64,000 bases of DNA from the NCBI GenBank assembly GCA_047621325.1, contig JBLHLT010000001.1, positions 1 through 64,000 on the forward strand. Reading direction: 5' to 3'. The DNA comes from Bermanella sp047621325. Lineage in GTDB: Bacteria; Pseudomonadota; Gammaproteobacteria; Pseudomonadales; Oceanobacteraceae. The position numbers and the translations under genes are program-made. Positions within the stretch are counted from its first letter, which is position 1, and each line of letters opens with the position of its first letter. Positions 52,176 through 63,400 of the stretch are shown here, piece after piece. The notes under the pieces are model-generated. The model worked only from the letters and a program-made list of their open reading frames with translations, ran no database searches and had not been told where the DNA came from.

Positions 52176-53300
52176 TTACTGCATTTTATCCAATACCGCT
52201 TCTAGGTTCGACACGGTACGATCAATGTTGTGCAGTTTATCTAAACCAAACAAACCAAGGCGGAAAGACTTAAAGCCTTCACCTTCGTCACACATTAACG
52301 GTACACCGCCTGCCGCTTGCATACCAAGGGCTGCAAATTTTTTCGTGTTTTGCATATCCGCGTCGTCAGTATAATTTACCACGACACCTGGGGCTTGAAA
52401 GCCTTTGGCCGCAACCGATTCAATACCACGAGCTTCAAGCATGGTGCGTACTTTTTGGCCAAGCTCAATTTGCTCCGCTTTTACCTTTTCAAAACCGTAT
52501 TCTTTGGTTTCTAGCATGGTATCACGGAACTGCAACAAGGCATCAGTTGGCATGGTTGCGTGATACGCATGACCGCCATTTTCATAAGCCTGCATAATTG
52601 ACTGCCACTTTTTAAGGTCACAGGCAAAGCTGTTGCTTGTGGTGCCTTCTAACACTTTCAACGCACGCTCATTTAACATGACCAATGCGGCACACGGTGA
52701 TGCACTCCAGCCTTTTTGCGGCGCGCTGATTAAAATATCAACGCCTGTGGCTTTCATATCCACCCATACGGTGCCGGATGCAATGCAATCTAAAACAAAC
52801 AAAGCGTCCACTTCACGTGCAGCATCGGCCACTTGTTTGATGTAGTCATCTGGCAGAATCATGCCCGATGCCGTTTCAACGTGCGGAGCGAATACCATGT
52901 CAGGCTTTTCAGCTTTAATAGTGGCGACCACGTCTTCAATAGGCGCAGGTGCAAACGGTGCGGTATCGCTGTTGGTTGAACGGCGTGCTTTTAGCACAAT
53001 TTCTTCGCTTGGCAAGGATGCCATTTCAAAAATTTGGCTCCAGCGGAAGCTGAAAAAACCGTTGCGAATCACTAAGCACTTTTTGTTTTGTGCAAATTGA
53101 CGAGCGACTGATTCCATGCCGTAAGTACCGCCGCCAGGAACCACCACTACGCCATCAGCGCTGTACACTTCTTTTAAGGTACTTGAGATGTCACGCATAG
53201 CGCCCTGAAAGGTTTGAGACATGTGGTTTAATGAGCGGTCGGTAAATACCACTGAATATTCTAATAGACCATCTGGATCGACTGTGTTCAATAACGCCAT
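52176..53300 (-). CDS. Class V aminotransferase (alanine-glyoxylate/serine-pyruvate type)
   Basis: Fold type I PLP enzyme of 374 residues. VVVPGGGTYGMESVARQF, the Asp of FVLDCIASGTVWVDMKATGVD and the PLP lysine in SAPQKGWSASPCA are visible. The start at 53300 (MALLNTVDPDG) has AGGAG seven bases upstream; a longer frame to 53366 has no such site. Alanine-glyoxylate, serine-pyruvate and 2-aminoethylphosphonate aminotransferases share this fold, so the substrate is uncertain. It stands alone on the minus strand. Confidence 0.88.
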   Translation of the reverse strand: MALLNTVDPDGLLEYSVVFTDRSLNHMSQTFQGAMRDISSTLKEVYSADGVVVVPGGGTYGMESVARQFAQNKKCLVIRNGFFSFRWSQIFEMASLPSEEIVLKARRSTNSDTAPFAPAPIEDVVATIKAEKPDMVFAPHVETASGMILPDDYIKQVADAAREVDALFVLDCIASGTVWVDMKATGVDILISAPQKGWSASPCAALVMLNERALKVLEGTTSNSFACDLKKWQSIMQAYENGGHAYHATMPTDALLQFRDTMLETKEYGFEKVKAEQIELGQKVRTMLEARGIESVAAKGFQAPGVVVNYTDDADMQNTKKFAALGMQAAGGVPLMCDEGEGFKSFRLGLFGLDKLHNIDRTVSNLEAVLDKMQ

Positions 53301-53464
53301 GTTTGCTCCTAATTGATAAAATTCCCGCGTATTTAAGAAGAAAGCCGCGAAAGTGTAAAGAGGCAATCTCGCAACGAGCTATTTAACGCCTACATCCATT
53401 CACTGTCTTATATTCTATGCACTACACTTTATGTGTATTTGAGTATTAATCAGGCCATCGCAAT

Positions 53465-54583
53465 ATGAATACCCCCCAAGAAGCGCATAAAGCCGATGAC
53501 ACGTATATTAGTAAGTTTAATAACCAACAGCGCCAAAATGCTCGGTATGTGTGCGCTGGGGTTTTATTTGCGTTACTGGTGTTCTCGTTTTGGGATATCC
53601 AATACCTAGGCGCCTCACACGACGCCATATATCCACTGCTGTTATCGCGCTTTGTAATCTCTCTACCGTTATTAAGCTTTATTTTTATTAAAAGTTATCA
53701 AATGCAACCCGTGCCACCTTTACACAAACTCGTGTGTTTAGGGTTATTCATGGTATTTAGCAGCTTGTTAATGGTTCATGCTATCTACTTTAGCATTGGC
53801 ACAACCTTGCCCATCGACAGCATCTTGCTGTGCTCGGTCATCACCTATTTTATTCCCAATCTTTTTTTCTATCAGAAGGTCGGCCTTAGTCTTTTCATTA
53901 TGCTGGGCTATGTTTTATTTTTGCATTTTGTCGAGCAAACCGAATACGAACTCATACGTGCAATTATGTATTTATTTTTTGTCAATCTAGCAGGCTTTGT
54001 TCACAGCTTGAGTTTTGATAGAGAGCGCCGTTCTAATTTTGAGAAAACTCAATTCTTAGAAACCATGGCCCGTACCGATCAACTCACAGGCACAGAAAAC
54101 CGCCACAAATTTGATGAACGCTTTGTCGAATTACTTGAACAAGGCAAATTGGAAAACCAAGGGATTGCCATCGCCATTGTCGATATTGATTACTTCAAAC
54201 AATACAACGACTACTACGGGCACTTTGCTGGTGATGAATGCCTGATCAAAGTTGCACAAGCATTGCTGACGTTAAAGCGCCACCCACTTGATACCTGCAT
54301 TCGCTTTGGCGGTGAAGAGTTTATTCTGATTCGCTACGGCATATCATTTGAAGATGCCGTCCCTTGGGGACAAAAGATTATTAATACCATTTACAACCTC
54401 GACCTACCTCACGAACATTCTGATGCCGAAAAGCGCATCACGATTAGCGCAGGTCTCATTCATTGGCACCCAACTTCAACCTTGGCTCGTACACAATTAA
54501 TGACGCTTGCTGACCATGAGCTATATAAAGCGAAGAAAAACGGACGCAATCAAGTCCAAATCCATTTACAAAAAGAAAAATAA
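53465..54583 (+). CDS. Membrane-bound GGDEF diguanylate cyclase
   Basis: A 372-residue protein with about six N-terminal TM helices (residues 28-185) of no recognised sensor family. A C-terminal GGDEF domain follows with RTDQLTGTENRHKF, DIDYFKQYND and GGEEF at 282-286. The inhibitory RxxD site is not in register: HPLD occupies the position and the Arg is one residue early. Product inhibition may therefore be absent. It is expected to make c-di-GMP in response to a membrane signal. It is monocistronic, 90 bases before the RND operon. Confidence 0.92.
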   Translation: MNTPQEAHKADDTYISKFNNQQRQNARYVCAGVLFALLVFSFWDIQYLGASHDAIYPLLLSRFVISLPLLSFIFIKSYQMQPVPPLHKLVCLGLFMVFSSLLMVHAIYFSIGTTLPIDSILLCSVITYFIPNLFFYQKVGLSLFIMLGYVLFLHFVEQTEYELIRAIMYLFFVNLAGFVHSLSFDRERRSNFEKTQFLETMARTDQLTGTENRHKFDERFVELLEQGKLENQGIAIAIVDIDYFKQYNDYYGHFAGDECLIKVAQALLTLKRHPLDTCIRFGGEEFILIRYGISFEDAVPWGQKIINTIYNLDLPHEHSDAEKRITISAGLIHWHPTSTLARTQLMTLADHELYKAKKNGRNQVQIHLQKEK

Positions 54584-54673
54584 GCGGCACCGATACAATG
54601 ATTTAATGCAACTAATTCTCATTATTGGCATCATAGTGCGCACGATTCTCTTCATTTACACTAGGACATCCCC

Positions 54674-55753
54674 ATGCTGCGTAAGCTTGCTTATGGCTCC
54701 CTCATTATTATTATCGCGGCCGTGGTATGGCGCTATTACACGGATAACCAATCAGGTACGCGCCCACGTTCAGACACCCAAGTGGTTTTATTTGAAGTCA
54801 AACAAAGTGAAATTACCCAGTCGCTTGAGGCCTTAGGTAACGCCCGTGCATCGGAATCTGTCATATTAACCGCCAGCGTTACCGAAAAAGTCAGTGAGAT
54901 TACGTTCGAACAAGGGCAATTTGTTAAAAAAGGGCAAACACTGCTCACACTCGCCAACGATGAAGAGTTAGCCCAATTGAATGTGGCTAAAATCGAACTG
55001 GCAAATCAGCAGCGTGAATATCAACGAATAGAAAATCTAGTTAAACAGAAGTCAGTTTCAGGCTCTGAGCTTGACCGCTTACAAACTTCTATTGATACCG
55101 CGCGGGCACGTATTGCCCAAGCGCAAGCCACCTTAAAAGACCGTGTCATTAAAGCACCCTTTGATGGTTTATTAGGGCTGCGTAATGTCAGTGTGGGCAC
55201 GTTACTAAAACCCGGTGACGAGATCACCACACTTGATTCTGTCGTTCAGTTACAAATGGACTTTAATTTGGCTGAAATCTACCTGCCACGCATTAAAGTG
55301 GGCCAAACCATTAAAGCTCACAGCGCCGCATACCCTACGCGCATATTTAACGGCAAAATCATCACACTGGATTCACGGGTTAACTCAGATACCCGCAGTA
55401 TTAAAGTGCGCGCCCAAATTGACAACAAACAAGCGCTATTAAGACCCGGCATGTTATTAACATTAGATTTAATTGATCAGCAACGCACCACCAAAATGCT
55501 GCCTGAAGAAGCCGTTTTCATGCGGGCAAATAAGCACTTGGTTTATAAAGTAAATGCCGAAATGAACGTCGATGAACAAGCCATTGAAATCGGTGTTCGC
55601 CAAAATGGTTTGGTCGAAGTTTTAAGTGGTTTAGATATTGGTGACAAAATTGTGTGGCAGGGTTTGCTCAAAGTAAAACCCGGCAGCAAAGTCATCGAAC
55701 AAACGGAAGCGTGGCGCAAACCTAAAGCCAGCAAAGGCCAAGGTGACACATGA
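54674..55753 (+). CDS. RND efflux periplasmic adaptor (MFP)
   Basis: Membrane fusion protein of 359 residues. An N-terminal TM anchor (residues 5-20) replaces a lipobox. The lipoyl halves (ASVTEKVSEITFEQGQFV and IKAPFDGLLGLRNVSVGTLL) surround a short coiled hairpin, followed by beta-barrel and membrane-proximal domains. AGGA lies nine bases before the ATG. The stop overlaps the start of the RND gene (ATGA), so the pair is coupled. No outer membrane factor gene is present in the window. Confidence 0.92.
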   Translation: MLRKLAYGSLIIIIAAVVWRYYTDNQSGTRPRSDTQVVLFEVKQSEITQSLEALGNARASESVILTASVTEKVSEITFEQGQFVKKGQTLLTLANDEELAQLNVAKIELANQQREYQRIENLVKQKSVSGSELDRLQTSIDTARARIAQAQATLKDRVIKAPFDGLLGLRNVSVGTLLKPGDEITTLDSVVQLQMDFNLAEIYLPRIKVGQTIKAHSAAYPTRIFNGKIITLDSRVNSDTRSIKVRAQIDNKQALLRPGMLLTLDLIDQQRTTKMLPEEAVFMRANKHLVYKVNAEMNVDEQAIEIGVRQNGLVEVLSGLDIGDKIVWQGLLKVKPGSKVIEQTEAWRKPKASKGQGDT

Positions 55754-58700
55754 TCATTACCGATCTATCTGTAAAGCGCCCTGTTCTTGCTTCCGTTATT
55801 AGCTTACTGATATTAGCGTTTGGTTTACTGGCGTTTGATAAACTGCCGTTACGTGAATACCCAGACATTGACGCGCCAGTGGTGAGTATTAGCACCAATT
55901 ACACCGGCGCGGCGGCAGCCATTGTTGAACAACGTATTACTCAAGTTATCGAAGATCGAATCTCGGGTATTGAAGGCATTAAGAATATTATTTCATCCAG
56001 TGAAGATGGCCGCTCGGATATCTCTATCGAATTTAATGTCAGCCGCGATATTGATGCCGCCGCAAACGATGTCCGCGATCGTGTTTCACGGGTGCTGAAT
56101 AATTTACCTGATGATGCAAACCCGCCTGAAGTTTCTAAAGCCGGTGCGGATGACGACACCATAATGTGGTTTAACCTTGTGAGTGATCGCATGGGCTTAC
56201 TGGAGCTGACCGATTACGCAAACCGCTACTTGGTTGACCGCTTTAGTGTTATTGACGGCGTCGCCCGCGTGCGAGTGGGTGGCGGATTAGATTACGCATT
56301 ACGCATTTGGATTGACCGCAAAGCGTTAGCCGCCCGCGAATTAACCATCAGTGATATTGAAGATGCCCTACGCCGTGAAAACGTCGAACTGCCCGCGGGT
56401 AGCATAGAGTCTGATCAACGCCAATATACGGTACGTTTAGAACGCGCTTACCCCAGCCCTGAGCAAATTGGCCAATTAGTCATACGTGCAAACAATGATT
56501 ACCAAGTACGTTTAAAAGATGTCGCACGAGTCGAACTGGCGGCAGAAGAACATCGTAAATCATTCCGTGGCAATGGCGTGCCGATGGTGGGCGTCGGTAT
56601 TACCAAACAAAGTACCGCCAACACCCTAGATGTGGCACGCAAAGCACGCACGCTGCTAGATGAAATTAACCCCAATTTACCCGCCGGTATGGAATTACTG
56701 TCAAGTTACGACAGCTCTGTATTCATCGAAAAATCCATAGAAGAGGTGTATCAAACCTTGTTCATTGCCATGGCGCTGGTCATATTGGTCATCTATGTAT
56801 TTTTAGGAAATATACGAGCCACTCTGATTCCCGCCATTACCGTGCCGGTTTCGCTCATGGGCACATTTGTTATTTTATACATGCTGGGCTTTACCATTAA
56901 TCTACTCACACTTTTAGCGTTGATTCTTGCCATTGGTATGGTGGTCGATGATGCCATCGTCATGTTAGAAAATATTCATCGTCGTATTGATGAAGGCGAA
57001 TCCCCGTTAGTGGCAGCCTATCTAGGGGCACGACAAGTTTCGTTTGCCGTATTGGCCACCACCGCCGTTTTAATCTCCGTGTTTTTACCCATTATCTTTT
57101 TAGAAGGGGATTTAGGTAAGCTCTTTACCGAGTTCGCTATCGCCATGTCCGCAGCCGTTGGATTTTCATCACTCGTGGCATTATCACTTTCGCCCATGAT
57201 GTGTTCACGCTTATTACACGCCAACGAAAAACCGAATATTCTCACGCAAAAAACCAACACCTTGCTCGACAAATTACGTGAGCAATATAAAGAATATTTA
57301 AGTCACGCATTAAATTCGCCCAAACGAACCATTATTTTATTAGCCTTAGCGCTGTTAAGTTGTGCTTGGTTGTTTAACCATATTCCTACTGAATTCACTC
57401 CTAAAGAAGACCGCGGTGCATTTTTTGTTTTGGTCTCGGCCCCAGAAGGTTCTAGCTACGATTATTCAAAATCTTACATGGATGAAATCGAAACACGCTT
57501 AATGCCGCTAGTAGATGAAGGTATCGTAAAACGTTTACTGGTGCGCACACCACGCGGCTTTGGTGACTCATCTGACTTTTCGGGTGGCTTCGTTATTGTT
57601 GTATTAGAAGATTGGAGCGAACGGCCACCGGCTAACGACGTCATTGGGCGCATTAACAAAAGCCTAAGTGATTTAGCAGGCGTGCGTGCATTTGCCATCA
57701 TGCGTCAAGCATTAGGCCGTGGCTTGGGTAAACCGTTGCAATTTGTTATTGGCGGCAGTAACTATGAACAATTAGCTCAATGGCGAGATATTTTAATCAA
57801 GCAGGCTGCACAAAATCCAAAACTAATAGGCCTTGATCACGACTACAAAGAAACCAAACCTCAAGTGTTAATCAACATTAACACTCAACGCGCAGCCGAC
57901 TTAGGTGTCAGCGCCCAAGAAATTGGTAACACGTTGGCCGCACTACAAGGCTCCCGTCGAGTCACCACATTTTTAGATCGTGGTGAAGAATACGATGTCA
58001 TATTAGAAGGCGAACGTAACTTACAAAATACGCCGCTGGATATGAAAAATATTTATGTGCGCAGCCGTAACAACGATACATTAATTCCATTAGCAAACTT
58101 AGTCACCATATCTGAGCGCGCGGATGCGAATACCCTAAATCGCTACAACCGTATTCGCGCTATTACATTAGAAGCCAATCTTGCAGATGGTTACACACTG
58201 GGTGAGGCATTGGACTATCTTAATGATCTAGCCAAAACACACTTACCCGCAGAAGCGGTGATCAGTTACAAAGGGCAATCTCAAGACTTACAAACCAGCG
58301 GCCAATCCATTTACTTTATTTTTGCACTGGCACTCGTTGTTGTATTTTTAGTGTTAGCGGCGCAATTCGAAAGTTATATTCACCCAATGGTCATTATGCT
58401 AACCGTGCCGATGGCCATGATCGGTGCGCTCACAGGTTTATATGTGTTTGGCCAATCGCTGAATATTTATTCGCAGATCGGGCTGATCATGTTGGTGGGG
58501 CTCACCGCCAAAAACGGTATTTTGATTGTCGAGTTTTGTAATCAATTACGTGATGAAGGTGTCGAATTTGAACGCGCGATTATAGAAGCGGCCACGATAC
58601 GCTTGCGCCCTATTTTAATGACCGCCATCACCACCGCATTTGGTGCTGTACCACTCATCTTATCGTTTGGTGCGGGCGCTGAAACCCGTACCGTTATCGG

Positions 58701-58854
58701 TATTGTGGTGCTCACGGGTATTATTACCTCAACGGTTTTCACATTAGTGATTGTGCCGGTGATGTATAAATTACTGGCCAAAAACACACAATCACCATTG
58801 GCCATGGAGACGGAACTTAATCGCCAACTTGCGGCCCAAAAGCAGCAAGATTAA
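55750..58854 (+). CDS. RND efflux permease, HAE-1 type
   Basis: Inner membrane proton-driven pump of 1034 residues with the 12-TM AcrB-like layout. TM4 has GMVVDDAIVMLEN (about 396-408) with the two adjacent aspartates of drug-type RND pumps, and the N-terminus starts IITDLSVKRPVLASVISLLI. Large periplasmic loops lie between TM1-2 and TM7-8. It pairs with the preceding adaptor and presumably a remote TolC-like channel. Substrates (hydrophobic drugs, dyes or solvents) cannot be specified. Confidence 0.94.
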   Translation: MIITDLSVKRPVLASVISLLILAFGLLAFDKLPLREYPDIDAPVVSISTNYTGAAAAIVEQRITQVIEDRISGIEGIKNIISSSEDGRSDISIEFNVSRDIDAAANDVRDRVSRVLNNLPDDANPPEVSKAGADDDTIMWFNLVSDRMGLLELTDYANRYLVDRFSVIDGVARVRVGGGLDYALRIWIDRKALAARELTISDIEDALRRENVELPAGSIESDQRQYTVRLERAYPSPEQIGQLVIRANNDYQVRLKDVARVELAAEEHRKSFRGNGVPMVGVGITKQSTANTLDVARKARTLLDEINPNLPAGMELLSSYDSSVFIEKSIEEVYQTLFIAMALVILVIYVFLGNIRATLIPAITVPVSLMGTFVILYMLGFTINLLTLLALILAIGMVVDDAIVMLENIHRRIDEGESPLVAAYLGARQVSFAVLATTAVLISVFLPIIFLEGDLGKLFTEFAIAMSAAVGFSSLVALSLSPMMCSRLLHANEKPNILTQKTNTLLDKLREQYKEYLSHALNSPKRTIILLALALLSCAWLFNHIPTEFTPKEDRGAFFVLVSAPEGSSYDYSKSYMDEIETRLMPLVDEGIVKRLLVRTPRGFGDSSDFSGGFVIVVLEDWSERPPANDVIGRINKSLSDLAGVRAFAIMRQALGRGLGKPLQFVIGGSNYEQLAQWRDILIKQAAQNPKLIGLDHDYKETKPQVLININTQRAADLGVSAQEIGNTLAALQGSRRVTTFLDRGEEYDVILEGERNLQNTPLDMKNIYVRSRNNDTLIPLANLVTISERADANTLNRYNRIRAITLEANLADGYTLGEALDYLNDLAKTHLPAEAVISYKGQSQDLQTSGQSIYFIFALALVVVFLVLAAQFESYIHPMVIMLTVPMAMIGALTGLYVFGQSLNIYSQIGLIMLVGLTAKNGILIVEFCNQLRDEGVEFERAIIEAATIRLRPILMTAITTAFGAVPLILSFGAGAETRTVIGIVVLTGIITSTVFTLVIVPVMYKLLAKNTQSPLAMETELNRQLAAQKQQD

Positions 58855-58871
58855 ACAGCAAGTTAAAGCTT

Positions 58872-58907
58872 GCCTACAAAACAGCTGAAACCAGCTGGAT
58901 TGTAGGC
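58872..58907. repeat. Compound inverted repeat after the RND pump
   Basis: GCCTACAA (58872-58879) pairs with TTGTAGGC (58900-58907), enclosing two CAGCTG copies (58882-58887 and 58892-58897). There is no T-run; it may be a weak terminator or REP-like element. Confidence 0.5.
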
Positions 58908-58943
58908 TAAGATCCTTTATTCAAAACAAGCGAACGTGTGACT

Positions 58944-59300
58944 ATGTTAAAAACCGGTATCCAATGGCTCATGATTATATTGATTGCAACGCAATCGGTA
59001 TGGTCGATGGCGGATGCCCACAGTGGACACCAGTCTGGCCTTGAGCATTTAGAGTTTAAACACGAGCACAATGATGCCCATGCCGAAAATGCCAATTCAC
59101 AAACAGACAGCAAAACCCTCGATAACCAAGCTGATTTTGACTGCCACCATTGCTGTCACTGTCACGGTGCCCATTCTAGTTTTATCACGTCGTTTTATTC
59201 ATCTGCCTCTATCTTTGGGCAAAGCCCACAACATTCATTTACCAACCAGCTTGAACTAGCACAACAGCCTCGCACATTCTTTCGCCCTCCTAGAGCGTAA
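58944..59300 (+). CDS. CzcI-like His/Cys-rich periplasmic protein
   Basis: A 118-residue exported protein. A signal peptide (MLKTGIQWLMIILIATQSVW) ends near SMADA, followed by His-rich stretches and the cluster CHHCCHCHGAH (about 58950+180 to 59175). Small proteins with such a cluster precede czc metal efflux genes in other bacteria (CzcI), where they are thought to act in metal sensing or buffering. A GTG at 58938 could serve as alternative start. The gene lies 54 bases before the CzcB-like gene. Confidence 0.7.
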   Translation: MLKTGIQWLMIILIATQSVWSMADAHSGHQSGLEHLEFKHEHNDAHAENANSQTDSKTLDNQADFDCHHCCHCHGAHSSFITSFYSSASIFGQSPQHSFTNQLELAQQPRTFFRPPRA

Positions 59301-59354
59301 TTCCTCCTTCGTATTATTTTTATTTTTTCAATATCGAACTCGGTAGGAAACACC

Positions 59355-60398
59355 ATGTTTACGTTTTTACAGCTTCACCTTGTGCCGCGTATTTTACGCA
59401 TGGCGCTATTATCCACAGGCTTAAGTCTATTCACTACTGGGGCACACGCCAGTGGTGATCATGATCACTCAGAACCCCATAATCATAAAACCAGTGCCCA
59501 GCATGAAGATGAGGCACATGAGCATGAAGAATCAAATCACGAAAATCATGCCCATGAAGCAGATCACGACGACGATGAACATGGCAACAGTGAACACGCA
59601 CATGATGAAAGCGTCACCATAAATGCGGCCACTGCAAAATTATCAAACATCATAACAACCCATGCAGACACAGGTTTAGTGGCACAAACCCAGCGGGTAT
59701 TTGGTAGGGTCGTAAACGATGCCAGTCAAATCAGCCACATAGGCGCACGCTTTGACGGCACCATTATTCAGGTCAACGTGAGTGTGGGTGATAATGTAAA
59801 AAAAGGTGACAAATTGGCTCGTATTGAATCCAACCAAAGCTTACACCCTTATTACGTACAAGCGCCCTTTAGCGGCATGATTATCGAACGCCACGCGAAC
59901 CCCGGGGAACTTACTCAAGACCAACCTTTATTCACATTATTTAATGACAATATTTTATGGGCCGAATTTAAAATCTTCCCCAATCAAATGCGCACCATTA
60001 AAACCGGCCAAAACGTGGTGATTGATAACGAAACATTTACCATTGCCCATATTATTCCCAACCAAGAAAACGCCCCTTATGAATTAGCCCGTGTGCGCTT
60101 AGATAATCATGATCACGGCTGGCGCGCGGGGGTCACGTTAAAAGGTGATGTGATTACAAAAAACAAAACCGTTGCGGTGCGTGTACCCAATCAAGCCCTG
60201 CAACACGTTGAAGGCAATACCGTTGTGTTTATCAAACAAGGTGACACCTACAGGCCCTCGCCTGTGGTTTTAGGCCTTACCGATAATCAACACAGCGAAG
60301 TGCTCAGTGGTTTAAACCAAGGTGACGAGTACGTGATTACAAACAGTTATTTAATCAAAGCCGACCTTGAAAAAGCCGGCGCTGAACACGTTCACTAG
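59355..60398 (+). CDS. czcB: Heavy-metal RND adaptor, CzcB-like
   Basis: Membrane fusion protein of 347 residues for divalent metal efflux. A signal peptide (to about residue 32, GAHAS) is followed by a strikingly His/Asp/Glu-rich region (about 33-87) resembling a metal-binding antenna. Lipoyl and barrel domains come next: RFDGTIIQVNVSVGDNVKKG, APFSGMIIERHANPGE and VPNQALQHVEGNTVVFI. The coiled-coil hairpin is very short, as in CzcB-type adaptors of this branch. It is followed after nine bases by the pump gene. Confidence 0.88.
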   Translation: MFTFLQLHLVPRILRMALLSTGLSLFTTGAHASGDHDHSEPHNHKTSAQHEDEAHEHEESNHENHAHEADHDDDEHGNSEHAHDESVTINAATAKLSNIITTHADTGLVAQTQRVFGRVVNDASQISHIGARFDGTIIQVNVSVGDNVKKGDKLARIESNQSLHPYYVQAPFSGMIIERHANPGELTQDQPLFTLFNDNILWAEFKIFPNQMRTIKTGQNVVIDNETFTIAHIIPNQENAPYELARVRLDNHDHGWRAGVTLKGDVITKNKTVAVRVPNQALQHVEGNTVVFIKQGDTYRPSPVVLGLTDNQHSEVLSGLNQGDEYVITNSYLIKADLEKAGAEHVH

Positions 60399-60407
60399 GA
60401 GAGACAC

Positions 60408-63400
60408 ATGATCGAATCGATTTTGCGCCTCGCCATTGAGCGACGCGTACTAATGATGATGCTGGCCGTATTGATTATGGCCACAGGGTTTTACCATTAT
60501 CAAAAACTGCCCATTGATGCCGTACCCGACATCACCAATGTCCAAGTGCAAATCAATACCCAAGCTGATGGTTATTCACCACTAGAAGTTGAACAGCGCA
60601 TTACCTTTAACGTTGAAACCGCGTTTGCAGGCTTACCTCAATTAGCCTATAGCCGCTCACTGTCACGTTATGGTTTATCCCAAGTCACCTTGGTATTTGA
60701 AGAAGGCACTGATATTTATTTTGCCCGTAACTTAATCGATCAGCGTTTAAGTTCAGTGAATCAGCAATTGCCAAACGGCATCGAAGCCAGCATGGGGCCA
60801 ATCGCCACCGGCCTTGGTGAAATTTTCATGTACAGCATTCAGGCTGAAAAAAATGCAGTGCAAAAAGATGGCTCACCCTACGACATTACCGCCTTACGTG
60901 AAATTCAAGATTGGATCATTAAACCGCAACTGGCATTGGTGAAAGGCATCATTGAAGTCAATGCCATTGGCGGTTATGAAAAACAATATCACGTCACACC
61001 GTGGCCAGAAAAAATGCTCAGCTTACAAATCAACATGGCTGACATTCACAATGCCTTAATGAATAGCAACCAAAACCAAGGGGCAGGTTTTATTGAAACC
61101 AATGGTCAGCAATTACTAGTGCGCATTCCAGGACAATTACAAACCACTCAAGACATTGGCAACGTGGTGATTAAAACCTTTGATGCCAGCCCCGTGTTTA
61201 TTAAGGATGTTGCAGACATCGCCATTGGTAAAGAATTACGAACCGGAGCCGCCACACAAAACGGAGAAGAAACCGTGGTTGCCACCGCCATGATGCTAGC
61301 AGGTGAAAACTCTCGAGAAGTGGCCATTAACGCGACCAATCGCCTTAAACAAATTCAAACCAGTTTACCGGATGGCGTGACACTTGATGTGGTTTATAAC
61401 CGCACCACACTGGTTGAAAAAGCCATTACCACCGTGCAAAAAAACTTAATTGAAGGGGCCTTACTTGTCATCATCGTTTTGTTTTTATTGCTGGGTAACA
61501 TTCGCGCGGCATTAATTACCGCTGCGGTAATCCCCCTTGCCATGCTAGGCACCATTACCGGCATGGTACAAACGGGCGTATCGGCTAACTTAATGAGTTT
61601 AGGTGCATTGGACTTTGGTTTAATTGTAGATGGTGCGGTGATCATTGTTGAAAACGCCATTCGACGGTTAGCCCAAGCACAACACAATAATGCAAACCTC
61701 AATAAAAAAGAGCGCTTGAGCATTGTATTTGATGCCACCAACGAAGTGATTCGTCCAAGCTTATTTGGCGTGCTCATTATCACCTTGGTTTACATTCCGC
61801 TATTTTCACTAAGCGGCGTAGAAGGCAAAATGTTTCACCCAATGGCCGCCACCGTGGTCATGGCATTATTGACGGCTTTATTATTATCACTCACGTTAGT
61901 ACCGGCCATGATCGCATTATTTATGACAGGCCCCATTAACGAAAAAGAAAGTGCTGTAATCATTAAAAGCAAACAAGGTTATCAAGTGGCACTGCAATGG
62001 GCGCTTAACTACCCGCGCAGCGTCATCACCTGTGCCTGCGGATTTGTTTTTGTTTGTGTGTATTTAGCCAGCACGTTAGGCACTGAGTTTATTCCGCAAT
62101 TAAAAGAAGGTGACATCGCACTGCATGCCATGCGCACACCGGGCACGGGCATTGAACAAGCCGTGGCTATGCAAACGTTATTAGAAACCGAAATTTTAAA
62201 AATTAACGAAGTGAAAACGGTGTTCTCAAAGATCGGCACCGCCGAAGTGGCCACCGATCCTATGCCACCTAACGTGGCCGATACGTTTGTTATGTTAAAA
62301 CCGCAACATGAATGGCCTAACCCCAGCCTTAGCCAAGACGATGTCAGCGAAAAAATTCAACAAGCCATTGACCACCTGCCCGGCAATAACTATGAGTTTA
62401 CACAACCCATTCAAATGCGCTTTAACGAATTAATTTCGGGGGTGCGATCTGACCTTGCCATTAAAATTTATGGCGATGATCTAGACGTTCTATTGCAACA
62501 AGCACAAGCCGTACTGTCACAAATTCAAAGCTTACCCGGCGCAGCTGATGCTCGCATCGAACAAGTAACGGGTTTGCCCATGTTAAGCATTGTGCCGGAT
62601 ACATTAGCACTGGCTGAATATGGTTTAAACCTGACGGATATTCAAACGGTATTAGCCACCGCCATCGCAGGAGAGCAAGCCGGTTTAATTTTCGAAGGTG
62701 ATAGACGCTTTGATATCGTCATGCGTCTACCCGAAACGTTACGCAACGATGTCAATGAATTAAATGCCTTGCCGATTATTTTAGCCAACGGTGAATACGT
62801 ACCATTAAATCAAGTGGCTCATATTGAGCTTAGCCCGCAGCCTAATCAAATTAGCCGCGAACAAGGCAAGCGCCGCATTATTGTCAGCAGCAATATTCGT
62901 GGTGTGGACTTAGGCTCATTTGTGCAAAGTGCCAAACAAACCATTTCGCAAAACGTAAAAATGCCCGCAGGCTATTGGTTGGAATACGCAGGCACGTTTG
63001 AGCAATTACAATCCGCCAGCAAACGTTTAAGCATTGTGGTGCCCATCACGTTATTGGTGATTTTAGGCTTATTAATCATGGCGTTTAGCTCGATAAAAGA
63101 CGCGCTGATTATATTTAGCGCCATACCGTTTGCGTTAACCGGCGGTGTGCTTTCGTTGTGGTTAACTGGCATGGCGTTATCTATTTCCGCCGCGGTAGGT
63201 TTTATTGCATTAAGCGGCATTGCCGTATTAAACGGCTTGGTCATGTTATCGTTTATCCGCCAACGCTTTTTAGAGTTTGCCGATTTATCAAAAGCCATTA
63301 TGGAAGGCGCGGTGATTCGGTTGCGCCCCGTACTAATGACGGCACTGGTGGCAAGTTTAGGGTTTGTGCCCATGGCACTAAACACCGGCACAGGTGCAGA

